From NCBI GenBank assembly GCA_003117195.1, contig BDSI01000063.1, positions 1 to 64,000 of the forward strand: DNA of 64,000 nt. Reading direction: 5' to 3'. Of this stretch, positions 12,001-22,389 are shown in pieces. This DNA comes from Eudorina sp. 2006-703-Eu-15 (Eukaryota > Chlorophyta > Chlorophyceae > Chlamydomonadales > Volvocaceae). The notes below the pieces were generated by a model. That model was not told the DNA's origin. It saw nothing but the letters and a program-made list of their open reading frames with translations, and searched no databases. Position 1 is the stretch's first letter, and each line of letters opens with the position of its first letter. Made by a program: the position numbers and the translations under genes.

Positions 12001-15000
12001 ACACGGGCCGAGGAGGGCTCGGGAGGACGCGCGCGGGGCGCAGATCTGACGCGTCTCGTACATATCGTACATGTCGTACATACCTGTGCCAGGTAGGGCG
12101 TCACGATGCCGATGTCCGCGGGCGACAGGCCGGTCGCCAGCATGTGCCGTACCATCCCCACCACAACCAGCGCCTCCGCCCGGTTGGACTTGCTGCCGCC
12201 CTGTCCGCCCGCAAACACACACGGGGCACACACAGCGGGAACCGTGGGACGGCAGAGGGCCTCAGAGGGGAGCAGCGCATCGGTCGACATGATTTGGGTG
12301 GGGGCCGGGACGCACTGCGGCTTACACGGGCGGGAGGGGTACAGCCACAACTTCGCCATGACCTCCAGACAGGTGCGGTCTCCCTCCCCTCTCCCTCCCC
12401 CTCTCTCTCCCTCCCCCTCTCTCTCCCTCCCCCTCTCTCTCCCTCCCCCTCTCTCTCCCTCCCCCTCTCTCTCCCTCCCCCTCTCTCTCCCTCCCCCTCT
12501 CTCTCCCTCCCCCTATCTCTCCCTCCCCCTCTCTCTCCCTCCCCCCCTCTCTCTCCCCCACCTGCGACACCTCCTCCCGGCCCTCCGACACGTCCACAAA
12601 CATCAGCGGACCAGCCACCCCGTCCGCCGGCAGCGGCACCGGAGGCGGCGGCCGCTGCGCCGCCGACACCCCGTCCAGCAAGCGGCCTCCGTAGAAGCGC
12701 GCGGAGGGGAAGGCGGACAGCGCGGGGTGCATCCGGTACTGGACCTGAGGGCGGGGAGGAGGAGGGGGCAGCGGGGGGGAGGAGGAGGGGGCACAAACAA
12801 GGGTATGCGCAAAACGCACAAAGAACCCTTGCACACACAAAGACACAGGGCGGGTTGCATTTCTAAACACAGAGACACACACATTTTCACACAAACACAC
12901 ACACACACACACGGGGAGGTTTGAGGTCTGTGGTGTCACCTGCAGCAAGCTGGCGGGCACCCCGGCCTCCATGAGCCGCTCGAACAGCGACCTGCCCAGG
13001 CCCCCCGCCGCCGCCGCCTCGCTCTGCACCACGGGGGGCAGCTGGCAGTGGTCGCCCACCAGCACAGCGTGGCGGCAGCCCTGAGCAGTAAGGGAGGGGG
13101 GAGGAGGGGAGGGGGGAGGTTGGCGGGACGGGCGGGGGGAAGAGGGTTGGGGCTTTGAAGGTGGGGGTGGGGGCAGGGGGTACAAAACCAGGGGGGAGGA
13201 GGACAACAGAATACCGTACCGTAGGGACCTGCCGCTGGGCTCTCACACATCCTCCGGAGGAATCCCTCGCAAGCAGACCCGCGGGGAAGGGCCCCGCCCC
13301 TCCCCTTCCCCCTCCCCTGTGTCAATCAAGACAGCGAACCCAGCTTGGTGCGCTTGTGGTACCAACTGCCGCACACCCCTCGTCCTCGGCTTTATTTTCT
13401 TTTTTCAATTTAAACCCTCGTCCTCCCCGCATTGCCCCCTTTCTTCCCCCGGCTGTCTCCCCCCCCTCCTATACCCCCCCCACCCCACCGCCACCCCGCA
13501 CGTGACCCTGTACGGCACCTTGACGAGCGGGATGAGCGCTTCCGGCTCACAGCACTGACTGCCCTCATCCAGCACCACCAGGGGGAACACCAGGTCCGTC
13601 AGCGTGTCGCCGCCTGGTGTAGTACGGATGCCGTACGGATGCCGTACGGATGCCGTACGGTTGCGGTACGGATGCGGTACGAGTGGGGTGAGCGGAGGCG
13701 GTACGGGTGAAGCAGGGATGCCGAGGCGGGCAGGTGGGTCGACAGATGGGGTTTTGCGAGGGTGGCGCGGAGGGAGCTGTCCGGATGCGACCTGCGGTAT
13801 GTGGCGGCCCCCGACAGCCCCTCACTGCCGAGGGGGCACGCAGAAGGGGGGGGGGGCCGCGCTTGAGAGGGGTGCGCTTGGTTGGCGAGCTGGTCGGCCA
13901 AGACCAACTGCGCCGCCCGCCGCCCATGCATGGGTTCGGGGACAGAAGGGGGGAGGGCAGCACGTGGCACTGCCGTACACGTCGCCACAGGTGGCCAGCG
14001 CCTCACTCCCAACACCTCCCAACCGCCGCTCCCTCCTCCTCGCCCCGGGGGGGGGGGGTACAGGCCTCTCATCCCCACCTCCATCTCAGCCCACCACCGA
14101 TATCTCCTCCGTTGTACTATCCCCCACCCAAACAACATGCCTACCAATTTCCTAAATCCCCTTCCCCCTTCCTTTACTTCAACCTTGTTCGTTCACGTCG
14201 GGAGCTAGGGCTGCGGTCGATTCTCTCCGAATTCTGCGTTAGGCTACCTACATGTTCCGACTCATCTAACTTGGTTTTGGCAACACCGACGCCTACACCG
14301 TCGTCGTCGCTGGCGATCTACGGTACTGTACCAATTTTTCTCCGGTCGAACCGTCGCTCTGGCAGCAGCGCAGTTTGAAATTGTCTACCAATTTCCTATA
14401 CCCCCCCTTCACCCGGGCTGGGTGTGTCTGGGCCGTTTTCATTTCAACCTGCACCTCACCCTCTCTGGCAGCTCTGGTAGCCGCGCAATCTGGATACGCC
14501 CCTAAACCCCCGCTCCCTCTCCCCTCCCCTCCCCTCCCCTTCCTATTTCCTACCAATTTCCTATACCCTCGCCCCTCCCTCCTCCCTCTCCCTCTCCCCT
14601 CCTTCTCCCCTCCCTCTCCCCTCCCTCCTCCCTCTCCCCTCCCCCTCCGCCCCCTCCCTCACCCGCGCCCACACACGTGGAGCAGATGACGTCCGCCCCC
14701 GCCAGGATGTCCGCCATCATGGCCGCCCGCAGCTCCCTCACCCGCCGGGCCAGCAGGGACGCGTCCCGGTGGCCCAGCCCCCGGTCCCGACCTCGGAGGC
14801 CGGGCAGCCGCTGCCGCAGCTCCCGCAGCTGGGCCTGCTGCCCGTCTATGGCCGCCAGACCCGGGTGCGCCAGGATGCGGGCGTCCAGGGTGGCGTCGCG
14901 GAGCGACTCGCGGACCTGTCGGGGGCGGGGCGGGGGCGGCGGGGCCAGGGGGGGGGGCAGGGGGGTTTGGGGAGGGGGGTGAAGGGAGGAAGGGGGAGGG

Positions 15001-18000
15001 AGGGAGGGAGGGGTACAAGACACGGGTAGACATAATCCAACTGGGAGGGAGGGGGGGATCTGGGGAGCAATGTGGGGAAGACGGGCCGCTTGGGCTTGTT
15101 GGGCGCGCCGTGGTACATGCAGCCAGCCGGGTGAGGGGGCGGGGGGCGCTGAGGAGGTGCGGATGGGTGAGGGGTGAGGGGTACGAGTGCCCGACAGCCG
15201 CTACAGCAGCACCGTACCCGGCGTGGGATCAGATCATGTTGGGTAAGGCGAGGCGACATCTCGCCAAACCTGACCCCCACATGTAAATCCAGACAGCCCA
15301 ACCTCCCCCCCGGCGCTCCCCCCAACCTCCCCACCTTGACGGGCTGCCCGGTCCGCACCGCCCTCAGCCCCAGGTCCACCAGCCCCTCCAACAGGTTGTC
15401 CACCGCCACATTGGACTGGGCGCAGGCCAGGATGGGGTGCGGGTAGCTGGGGGGGATATAGGGGGGGTGGGCGCACAGGAAATTGGTAGACATTGGGGAG
15501 GTGAGGGGGGGAATGGCAAGCGAGGGGTGGGGTCTTTTCAGGCAGGGAGGGAGGGAGGGAGGGAGGGAGGGGGAGATACCGTATCAGATTTGTTGGTCCG
15601 AGTACATGGCTGCGCTGGGCGATGCCGACTGTGTTACGATATTCCTACTCCCCTCCTCCTCAACAACTCCCGACCGCCATACGCCCCAGCGGTGGCCCTG
15701 GCGGTAAGAGGGTTACGCCCCACCGGTCCACACGGCATACGTCCATCCCCCCCTTCCCCCTCCGCCCGGCCTCCCAACCTGGACGGCCTTCTATCCCCAC
15801 CCGTGCCCCCACCAGGCCCCTCTGACCCCCAAACCACCATTTCCCCCTCCCCGATCTCCCCCTCCACCCCCCGCCCCACCCCCACCCACCGCAGCGCCGT
15901 CTTGATGTGGTGTATGAACCTCACGATGGTGGTGGTCTTACCCGTACCCGGGGGGCCCTGCAGCAACACCACCCGGTGGCGGAGGGCCACGGCGGCGGCC
16001 CGGACCTTTTGGGGGGGGGCGGAGGGGAGGGGAGGGGAGGGGCGGAGGGGAGGGCAGGGGGAGGGTATAGGGGGAAAGGTAAGTGAGCTGCCCCGGAAGT
16101 GATGCGAGGCGCCGGGTGGGTGTGCAGGAGGCCGGCGGCGGCCCTGGCCGCTGCTGCTGCTGCTGCTGCGGTGGCGGCGGCTGCGGTGTGCTGCGGTGTG
16201 CTGCGGCATCCGTGAACGAACGGCACGCCGGCCTGGCGTCACCTAGCGCCCGCGCAGGATGCCCGAACTGGGCCCGTTGCGGCTCCAGCGACTGCCGGGT
16301 GAAGTCGGGCTGAAGCCGGGGTGCGCTGATGCGGCTGCTGTTAGTTATCAAACTGCCCTGCCCTGCCCTGTCCTGTCCTGAACGGGAAGCGCCTCCCAAG
16401 ATGATTGGTCCCAAGTCCACTGATTCCAGGTCAGCATGAAAACCGTACAGCCGTACAGTACGGAAGTCCCGCGGGTCACGGGTACGGAACGTGGTGCGCA
16501 CCTGGGAGAGGTTGAGACCCATGTCGGGGTCCTCGACCCGCGGGTCGGCCGGCTGCGCCACGTGGCCCGCCGCCCACCGCAACCCAGCCTCCGAAACCAG
16601 CGGCGCCGGCTGCGCCGCCGCCGCCGCTGCCGCCGCCGGCGCCCCCGCCAGCAGTACGTCTCCCAGGTACGTCCCAGGCGGCAGCTCGTCCTCCTCCTCC
16701 TCCTCGTCCCGCCGCCGCCGCCGCCGCTTACCCCCCCGGCCGCCCCTGCCGCCGCGACCCCGGCCGCCGCGGCCGTAGCCCCCTCTCCCGCCACGCCCGC
16801 CGCCGTACTCAGATCCGTACATGCCATCTCCGCCATAACCGTCTTCATCTTCACCTCCGTCCTCGTCCCCATCCTCCTCGGGCCCCATGCCGCCGCCGCC
16901 GCCCCCGCCCCCGCCCCCGGCTGCGGCGGCTGCGTTGTTAGGGTCCTTGTACAGGGCCTGCAGGGCCTGTGCCATCCGTTGGTAGGTGGTGATGTTGACG
17001 CCCTTGTCCAACCTGGTCGGGGTGGGTTGGGTTGGGTTGGGTTGGGTTGGGTTGGGGTGGGTTGGGTTGGGGTGGGGTGGGGTGGGGTGGGGTGGCGTAC
17101 GAAGGTGGGGTCGGGTCCTGAGGTGCCCTAGGTCCCCTCCCCCGCCCTCTGTAGCGGCATGTCTATTGTCTCCACCGATTTCCTGTACCCCTCCCTCCCG
17201 CCCCACCCCCGTCCCCCCGTTCATGCGGCTAGTGCCCGGGCAGCCATCGTCGTCCGTCACAACAGCGGCAGCAACAGCAGCAGCAGCAGCCACTGAGGCT
17301 GACCAGGCGCTCCGGTTTCCTGGGGCCCGTCCCACCCCAGCCCTTGCAGCGCCATTCCAGCCTTCCCAGCCCTTCCAGCCCCACCCCCATTCCCCCCTCC
17401 CCCCCACCCCCTCCCCCCCACCCCCCTACAAGGTGGACTTCGTCACTTCGCTGGCGATCCTGGTACAGTCGAGTCTTTATCGGATATTTGCTCTGGCAGC
17501 AGCGCAGTATAAAATATGTCTACCAATTTCCTATACCTCCCCCCTCCCCCCTCCCCCCTCCCCCTCCCCCCCACCCACCTCCACCGCCCCTCGCCCAGTC
17601 CCCTGGGCAGCTGGTCCATCACCAGCCGCACCTCCCACCGCCCCCGGTCCAGCACCAGGGCCTCACTGGGGCGCTCGGAGAGGGGGTCGCGACGACACAG
17701 AGTCACCAAGGTGCCGCTCCTGGGGGCGTGGGGGGGGGCGGAGGGGGTTGGTAGGGTGTGTGTGGGGGGGGGTGGGGGGCCGGAGTGGGGGGTAGTGGGG
17801 GGGGAAGGCGGAGTGTGTGTGTGTTGGGGGGGGAGCCGGGGGTAAGTGAGGCCGGAGTGGGGGGTGGGATAGGAAATTGGTAGACAATTTCAAACTGGGG
17901 GGGGGTAAGTGATGCGGAGGGGGGGGTAAGTGATGCGGAGGGGGGGCCCTTGGGTGTGGTGTCAGACCGGAGAGGGCATGCATGACGGAAGACAAGGGAT

Positions 18001-19631
18001 TCCAATGCGTGTCGGGAAATGTGCCGATCCGCGACTTGATCAGGCCCGGCCCCTGCCCGGCCCCTGCCCGGCCCACACCCACCCAACCACTCACCCACTC
18101 AACCTCTCACCCACTCCCCCTCACACACCCCTACTCACCCCCCACTCCCCCGCCGTCACCTACGTGAACCTGTGGAAGGGCAGCTCCCCCCCGTCCCCCG
18201 CCGTCAGCCGCACAATGGCCCGCCCCAGGTAGGAGCCCCGCCGGGCCGCCTGCAGGTCCAGCAGCACCAGCCCCTCGGACCGCAGCCGGGACAGCGGCCA
18301 CACACGCAGCCGCTCCTCCACCTGCCGCCGCTCCTGCAGGGGGGAGGGCGCGGGGTGGGTGGGTAGGAGGTGGGGGTAGGGGGATATAGAAAGTGGTAGA
18401 CATATTCAACCTGCGCTGCTGCCAGAGAGCAAACGTCCGGTGAAGAACCGTCTGTACCAGGGAGGGATCTTCAGCGATGCGACGGCGGTGGGGGGCGAGT
18501 TGCACGAGTTAGCTGGCGGGCGGGCGGGGGGGGGTCCTGGAGGGGGTCGCGCTAACGGGCGGCGTCGCGCGTGTGTGTGGGAGGGGGACGTCCGAGGAGG
18601 TGTGTGCGGGCTGGGCTGGGCTGGGCTATGCGTGCCATGCCACGAGCGATGTGGTGTCGTACAGCTGCCGTACCTCCTCAAGCTCCATCTGCACCAGGGG
18701 CGCGAACCTGTGGGTGGGGGGTGTGGGGAGGGGGGTGGGCAGGGGGGAAGGGGAGGTGAGGGGAGGGGAGGGGGTGGGGGGGGTGGGTTTGGGTTGTACC
18801 GTCATCCACTAAGGCGGTCTCAGGCCGTGGCACGAGGTCTCAGGCCGCGGGGATGGACCGTCATCCACTCAGCCACTCAGCCACTCAGTCCAGGCAGTTC
18901 ACGAAGACATGGCCTTGTGGAAGGAGTGCTCCAAGGGGGGAAAAGCCCCGGCGGCCCGGGGTCCCGGTACGCTCTCCCCTAGCGGCTCTGCCCCTCCAAC
19001 AGCGGGGGTCCGGGGCCTCGGGCGGGGGCCACCCACCCACCCACCCACCCACCTGGCCACGTAGGCGTCCACGGCGCGACGGACCGCCGGAGGCAGCTGG
19101 GCGGCGGCGGGGGGCGGCGAGAAGTCCAACACGGGGGTGGGGGAGGCGGAGGCGGGGGCCTGCGGGTGCAACGGGGCAGCGGCCGAGGGGGTCCAAGGAG
19201 GTCAGGCGGGAGCCCCCCTCCCCTCTCGGGTCAGGTCAGGCCGCCACTCCGCATGGAGCCGCGGGTGCGCCGGCCCGTGAGTACAGTGTGTGTGTATGTC
19301 CGTGTCATGGTACGACAAGTCGACAGCCGCTGCTGTACGACATTCAGCGGACCGTATGTTGGAGCTTGGGCACGTACAGCGGCAGGGAGGGGGACTGGGT
19401 GGGGAGTCGCATGTCGTACCTGTCCGTCCTCGCGGCCTTCTACACCGAATCTGCCGCGTCCGCTGCCGCCGCCGCCGGCGGCACCGCTGGCGCGATGAAG
19501 GTCGCCTGCACCGCCTCCCCGACCTCGTCCCCAGCGACCTCCTCCTCCTCCCCCGCCGCCTCCCCCTCCCCTTCCCCCTCGGTGAGCGTGCCAGGGCGGC
19601 GCGCCAGCGCCGCGGTGCGTTTCGGCGCCAT
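9047..19631 (-). CDS. IGHMBP2: SF1B helicase, IGHMBP2/SMUBP-2 (UPF1-like) family
   Basis: Fifteen exons: 19631-19446, 19159-19053, 18707-18674, 18333-18170, 17719-17579, 17012-16502, 16005-15890, 15446-15335, 14915-14663, 13613-13519, 13080-12940, 12744-12562, 12200-12084, 11510-11412, 9394-9047. All phases agree and give about 868 aa. Helicase motifs are in order: [11 protein letters not shown] (398-407), Ia QSNVAVDNL (about 428), II LDEGSQ (556-561), [11 protein letters not shown] (582-589), QYRMHP (622-627), [11 protein letters not shown] (744-753), [14 protein letters not shown] (775-786). The N-terminal segment [13 protein letters not shown] resembles the IGHMBP2 beta-barrel entry. Relatives are 5'-3' RNA/DNA helicases linked to ribosomes or DNA. 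Motif II is DEGSQ rather than DEAxQ. Exon 6 holds an acidic plus RGG insertion. No R3H or AN1 domain follows motif VI. The C-terminus is the least certain part. The start is the first ATG, with an acidic leader. Confidence 0.9.
9441..9492 (-). repeat. Dispersed element family B copy
   Basis: Plus-strand text GGGGTTAAAAAAAAGAAAAA then CCAAACCCAGAAACGAACCCGG, the reverse complement of the family B order. It lies in the last helicase intron, about 45 bases upstream (gene sense) of exon 15, in sense orientation. Confidence 0.65.
9781..9903. repeat. (TGTGGC)n hexanucleotide repeat
   Basis: About 20 copies of GGCTGT on the plus strand inside the 2-kb last intron of the helicase gene. It produces long artificial open frames in several frames. 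Confidence 0.95.
10108..10260. repeat. (CCCCT)n pyrimidine tract
   Basis: About 150 bases of CCCCT/CCCT units on the plus strand in the last helicase intron. Nearly pure pyrimidine. Confidence 0.9.
10961..11015 (+). repeat. Dispersed element family B copy
   Basis: GGGTGTGCCCGGGTTCGTTC, then TACGGGTTTATTTATTTTTT, then CAATTTAACCCTCCCC. One of the fullest copies; its AACCC end runs straight into a 360-bp (CCCCT)n tract. Antisense to the helicase gene. Confidence 0.8.
11010..11378. repeat. 360-bp (CCCCT)n/(CCCT)n pyrimidine tract
   Basis: A continuous C/T tract on the plus strand interrupted only by a poly-C run near 11070-11090. It lies in the last helicase intron and ends about 30 bases short of the exon 14 donor (11412/11411). 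Confidence 0.95.
12370..12560. repeat. 16-bp CT-rich minisatellite
   Basis: About 11 copies of a CCCTCCCCCTCTCTCT-type unit on the plus strand. It fills most of the helicase intron between exons 12 and 13 and stops immediately before the exon 12 donor (exon end 12562). Confidence 0.9.
13381..13420 (+). repeat. Dispersed element family B copy
   Basis: CGTCCTCGGCTTTATTTTCT then TTTTTCAATTTAAACCCTCG. The core matches 10961-11015. It lies in the helicase intron between exons 10 and 11, antisense. Confidence 0.7.
13618..13702. repeat. Tandem CGTACGGATGC-like repeats
   Basis: Seven or so spaced repeats of GTACGGATGCC / GTACGGTTGCG / GTACGGATGCG at the 3' end of the intron before helicase exon 10. 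The CGTAC/GTACG core recurs in clusters across the introns of the window. Confidence 0.75.
14345..14405 (+). repeat. Intron element family A, full copy
   Basis: CCGTCGCTCTGGCAGCAGCG, then CAGTTTGAAATTGTCTACCA, then ATTTCCTATACCCC. One of the clearest copies. An upstream extension (TCGCTGGCGATC... near 14308) is shared with the copy at 17448. Antisense within the helicase intron between exons 9 and 10. Confidence 0.85.
14416..14451 (+). repeat. Dispersed element family B, partial copy
   Basis: GGCTGGGTGTGTCTGGGCCG then TTTTCATTTCAACCTG. It begins a few bases after the family A copy ends and is followed by a second decayed CTCTGGCAGC...AGCCGCGCAAT head at 14461-14492, so A and B elements are nested or juxtaposed here. 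Confidence 0.5.
15476..15496 (-). repeat. Intron element family A, 3' end fragment
   Basis: CACAGGAAATTGGTAGACAT on the plus strand, in the helicase intron between exons 7 and 8, sense orientation. Confidence 0.65.
16502..17012 (-). other. IGHMBP2: RGG-box and acidic insertion in the helicase (exon 6)
   Basis: Exon 6 begins with a helicase-like helix ([14 protein letters not shown]), then inserts Ala/Gly runs, an acidic Glu/Asp stretch, an RGG/RG box with about seven RGG or RG units and a basic [15 protein letters not shown] segment. It returns to ordered sequence ending DMGLNLSQ, just before motif I. Residues 211-381 of the protein are in this exon. RGG boxes bind RNA and are arginine-methylation targets; that function is inferred from composition. 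Confidence 0.8.
17448..17540 (+). repeat. Intron element family A, longest copy
   Basis: Begins CTGGCGATCCTGGTACAG, continues through TTATCGGATATTTGCTCTGG, CAGCAGCGCAGTATAAAATA and TGTCTACCAATTTCCTATAC, and runs into a CCCCCTCC tract. It lies in the helicase intron between exons 5 and 6, antisense. Confidence 0.85.
17868..17898 (-). repeat. Intron element family A copy
   Basis: ATAGGAAATTGGTAGACAAT then TTCAAACTGG on the plus strand, in the helicase intron between exons 4 and 5, sense orientation. Confidence 0.75.
18388..18460 (-). repeat. Intron element family A, full copy
   Basis: ATATAGAAAGTGGTAGACAT, then ATTCAACCTGCGCTGCTGCC, then AGAGAGCAAACGTCC and a GTACCAGGGAG end. Reverse complement of the long form at 17448. 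Helicase intron between exons 3 and 4, sense orientation. Confidence 0.8.
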
Positions 19632-20084
19632 CTTGACGATGCCCCAACGAAGACCCGCGGTTAAAATAATTGCCGTGTTCAGCCATACAGATGACGCCTG
19701 TTGCCCGTTTTTGCCAAATTGTTGATGCCTTGATCAGCGACGCGGGAACGTTGCGGACTACAGCCAGTCTCCGAGTGAACTGAAATATCAAGCGGTAACA
19801 CAAAATAGCAAGTCCTCCGAGGCAATTTTAAGAGATGGGCATCACCGGGACATCGTAAAAAGGTAATCCATGTTTTGAGCGAACTTCGGTTACTCTCCAA
19901 CTGAATTTAGTACGATCAAGCTGAACAGCCGGGAGGAGCACGGGAGCCCAAGATTGTTTGCGAGGGCAGAACCTGGGTTTTCAATATCCGTAACGTGGTT
20001 ATTCACTTGTCGATTTCTTTAGTCATTTGCGGGTAGGCTGAAGTCCTTCACGCTTCAGTGTCGTCCGAAAACTATCCATCTGCG
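19632..20084. promoter_or_regulatory. Divergent promoter region, helicase / ciliary candidate
   Basis: About 450 bp separate the start codons of the minus-strand helicase (19631) and the plus-strand gene at 20085. The GC content drops visibly compared with the flanking exons. The region must hold both 5' UTRs and promoters. I see no clear TATA box or other named element. Confidence 0.5.
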
Positions 20085-22366
20085 ATGGCAACGAATAAAG
20101 TAAGCATGGCGCAATTTGAGGATTTCCCTCCAACAAACAGGCGCCACGTGACAGCACCGCAGGTAAGGGAAGAGCCGGTTGGTTGGGAAAGGGCTTCGAG
20201 ACATGGCCGCGGAGGGCAAGCGCGCGACTGTCAACGATTTCGAAAATACGGAGCCTATGATGAAGAGTTAAATCACGTCCTTACTGTTAGATGTATGGGG
20301 GCTCGGTCTGTGTGCCCAGTATCCTCCCAGAAGCTTCGGTCGCCCGTGTCGCCCCGCGACACGCGAGTTGCCTTGTTGACTTTGGTGCTTCCACACCACA
20401 AACCCCGTCCTCGCTTTCAAGCTTGCCCTGTGCCGAAGCATATTTAGCAGGGTGTCAGGCGCAATGGCTGGTCTAGACACGGACACGACTACGTTCCTTT
20501 CTGCATGCCTCCGTGCCCTGCCGCCCTGCTGCCACCCCACGCCTTCCTCAGGCTTCCTTCTGTCGCTGCCACACCGCACCTTACCGCGCCGCACCTAGTG
20601 CCATCCCTAGCTCGAACTGACGAGCGCGCCAGCCAAACATCTCATGCACCGCTTGTTTATGCTCTCCCCTCCCCTGCTACCTCGTCGACATCCCTATTCA
20701 CATCCCCACCCCTTGCATCGCGTCACGTCCCGATCGCGTCACGCCCGCTCCCCCCCCACCCCGTCGCTCTGGCAGCAGCGCAGTTTCAAAATGTCTACCA
20801 ATTTCCTGTCCTCCCCCCCCCACCCCTTCCCTGTCACCCTTCCCGCCCTACCCCTCTCCCCGGTCCACCTCCCCGGCCTGTCCACCTCCCTTCCCGGTCC
20901 CCCTCCCCCCCTCCCCCCCTCCCCCCCTCCCCCCCAGGACCAGCTGGGCCCCGGACTGGCCCCCCGAGATGAGGCCAAGGTCATCCCCGTGGCCCTGGCC
21001 CGCTCCAGGGTGGCCCACGACGCCTCCGAGATGGCCGAGGACCCCACCTCCTTCGTGTCCACCGCCGGGAAGGAGGCGGCCGCCGCCGCGGGGGGCTGTG
21101 GCGGCAGCGCCCTGATGAGCTCCTACCAGGCGATGCAGGCGGGGGTGCAGCTGGAGGAGAAGAAGCGATGCGGCAAGAAGATGGTGGCGCAGCAGCCGGG
21201 GGTGCAGGCGGGCGGCGGGCTGTTCTTCGGGGGAGCGACGTCGGGACCGCGGATGGAGCCGGCGGCGGCGCTGGCGGTGAGTGGCGGCGGTGGTGGTGGC
21301 GGTGCGTGGTGGTGGTGGTGGCGGTGGTGGTGGTGGTGGCGGTGGCCGTGGCGGTGGTGGTGGTGGTGGTGGCAGTGGTGGTGGCAGTGGTGGTGGTGGT
21401 GGTGGTGGTGGCGAACGTGGGTGTCGGGCTGTGTGTGTGTGGGTTATGGTGTGGCTGTGTGTGAGGGGCGTGTGCTGAGATCCGTGGTGCGGCGGGCGCG
21501 GGGGGGCCGAGTGGGGCGGCGGAGCAGCTTCGGGGTGGGAGGGGCCGCACCGCTTGTTATTGAGGGGCACTGATGTAGAGGTCGGTGTGTGTAGCGTCGG
21601 CGCAGGTACTGGGCAGGGCAGGGCGGGGCATGTCGAGCCCCTTGTGGACCCCTCTCCTGGATGGGTGTACCAGAAACCCTAGACCACCCATAATCCCTAG
21701 ACCACCCAGAACGGCAGGGATCGCGGCGCATCGCGACAGAGTGCCCCGGCCCTACCTCGACCTGTGCTCGCAAACGGATCTCCCCGCTCCCGCCTAGCCC
21801 CTTGGCCCCGCACCCGCCGCTTTCGCCGCTCGCCTCCACCCACGCACCCCCGCAACCCCCCCCTCCGCCCGCGCCTTGGCTCCTCGCTGTAGCTCGGCAC
21901 CACGAAGGCCAGCCCCCACATCCCGGGCTACTGCGGCCATATCCCCAAGGTGGCGGCGACCGCGGTAAGGCCCTCGGGGGAAGGGGGGCGCGGGGTGGCC
22001 GACACGCCCGGCGGGGCGGGTGGAATGGGGTTTGTGTGTGTGGGGGGGAGAGGGCGGGGAAAGAGAGAGCAAATTCGAGAGTTTGGCTGGCTGTGTGGCT
22101 GGGGGGAGGGGGCGCGGGTCCCGGACGACGGCCTGAGGGTGCCCATGAAGTCGTGTCAAACACACGCACACTGAACATTTCATGATGTCCGGTTGAGCCT
22201 GCCTTGCCGAAATCGTCAAAAGACGGCAGGCTCCGCAGATTAAGCACCCCCACCCCCACCATCACCACCGCAGGACTCCGCGGCCCCTCCACGCTCCACT
22301 GACAAGACGCTGATCATAGAGAACTACAAACCCTACGGCCCCGGGTACACGGGCCGCAAGACGTGA
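20085..22366 (+). CDS. Small ciliary microtubule-inner-protein-like protein (candidate)
   Basis: Four exons, 20085-20162, 20938-21276, 21893-21964 and 22274-22366, all phase 0, give 193 aa. The start ATG at 20085 is preferred over an in-frame GTG at 20058. Residues 27-139 are an Ala/Gly-rich, charged helical segment. The third exon encodes HIPGYCGHIPK and the last encodes ENYKPYGPGYTGRK, ending two residues before the stop. Short GY-G-IP and PGYTG motifs like these occur in small ciliary proteins of the FAM166/CIMIP2 type that sit inside axonemal doublets. That assignment rests on motif likeness only. A TGTAA signal lies 18 bases after the stop. Intron 1 carries a family A element; intron 2 is a (GTGGTGGC)-rich repeat. 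Confidence 0.7.
20761..20810 (+). repeat. Intron element family A, full copy
   Basis: CCGTCGCTCTGGCAGCAGCG, then CAGTTTCAAAATGTCTACCA, then ATTTCCTGTC, followed by pyrimidines leading to the acceptor of exon 2 at 20938. This copy is in a plus-strand gene and in sense orientation. Confidence 0.85.
21288..21415. repeat. (GGTGGT/GGC)n repeat
   Basis: A 120-bp run of GTG/GGT/GGC triplets directly after the exon 2 donor of the 20085 gene. Open frames of poly-Trp, Val or Gly here are artefacts. Confidence 0.9.
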
Positions 22367-22384
22367 GGGGGGGCCGCTCGCGCA

Positions 22385-22389
22385 TGTAA
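22385..22389 (+). promoter_or_regulatory. TGTAA polyadenylation signal
   Basis: TGTAA 18 bases after the stop of the 20085-22366 gene. TGTAA is the usual poly(A) signal in Chlamydomonas and Volvox; the site is very close to the stop, so a longer 3' UTR is also possible. Confidence 0.45.

Noticed and set aside
15938..17407. 489-codon frame treated as one exon
   Set aside because: Only 17012-16502 is coding; helicase motif I joins in phase from the exon at 16005 through splice sites, so the rest is intron.
21168..21573. Trp/Val/Gly-rich open frames
   Set aside because: They come from a GTG/GGT repeat after the exon 2 donor of the 20085 gene.
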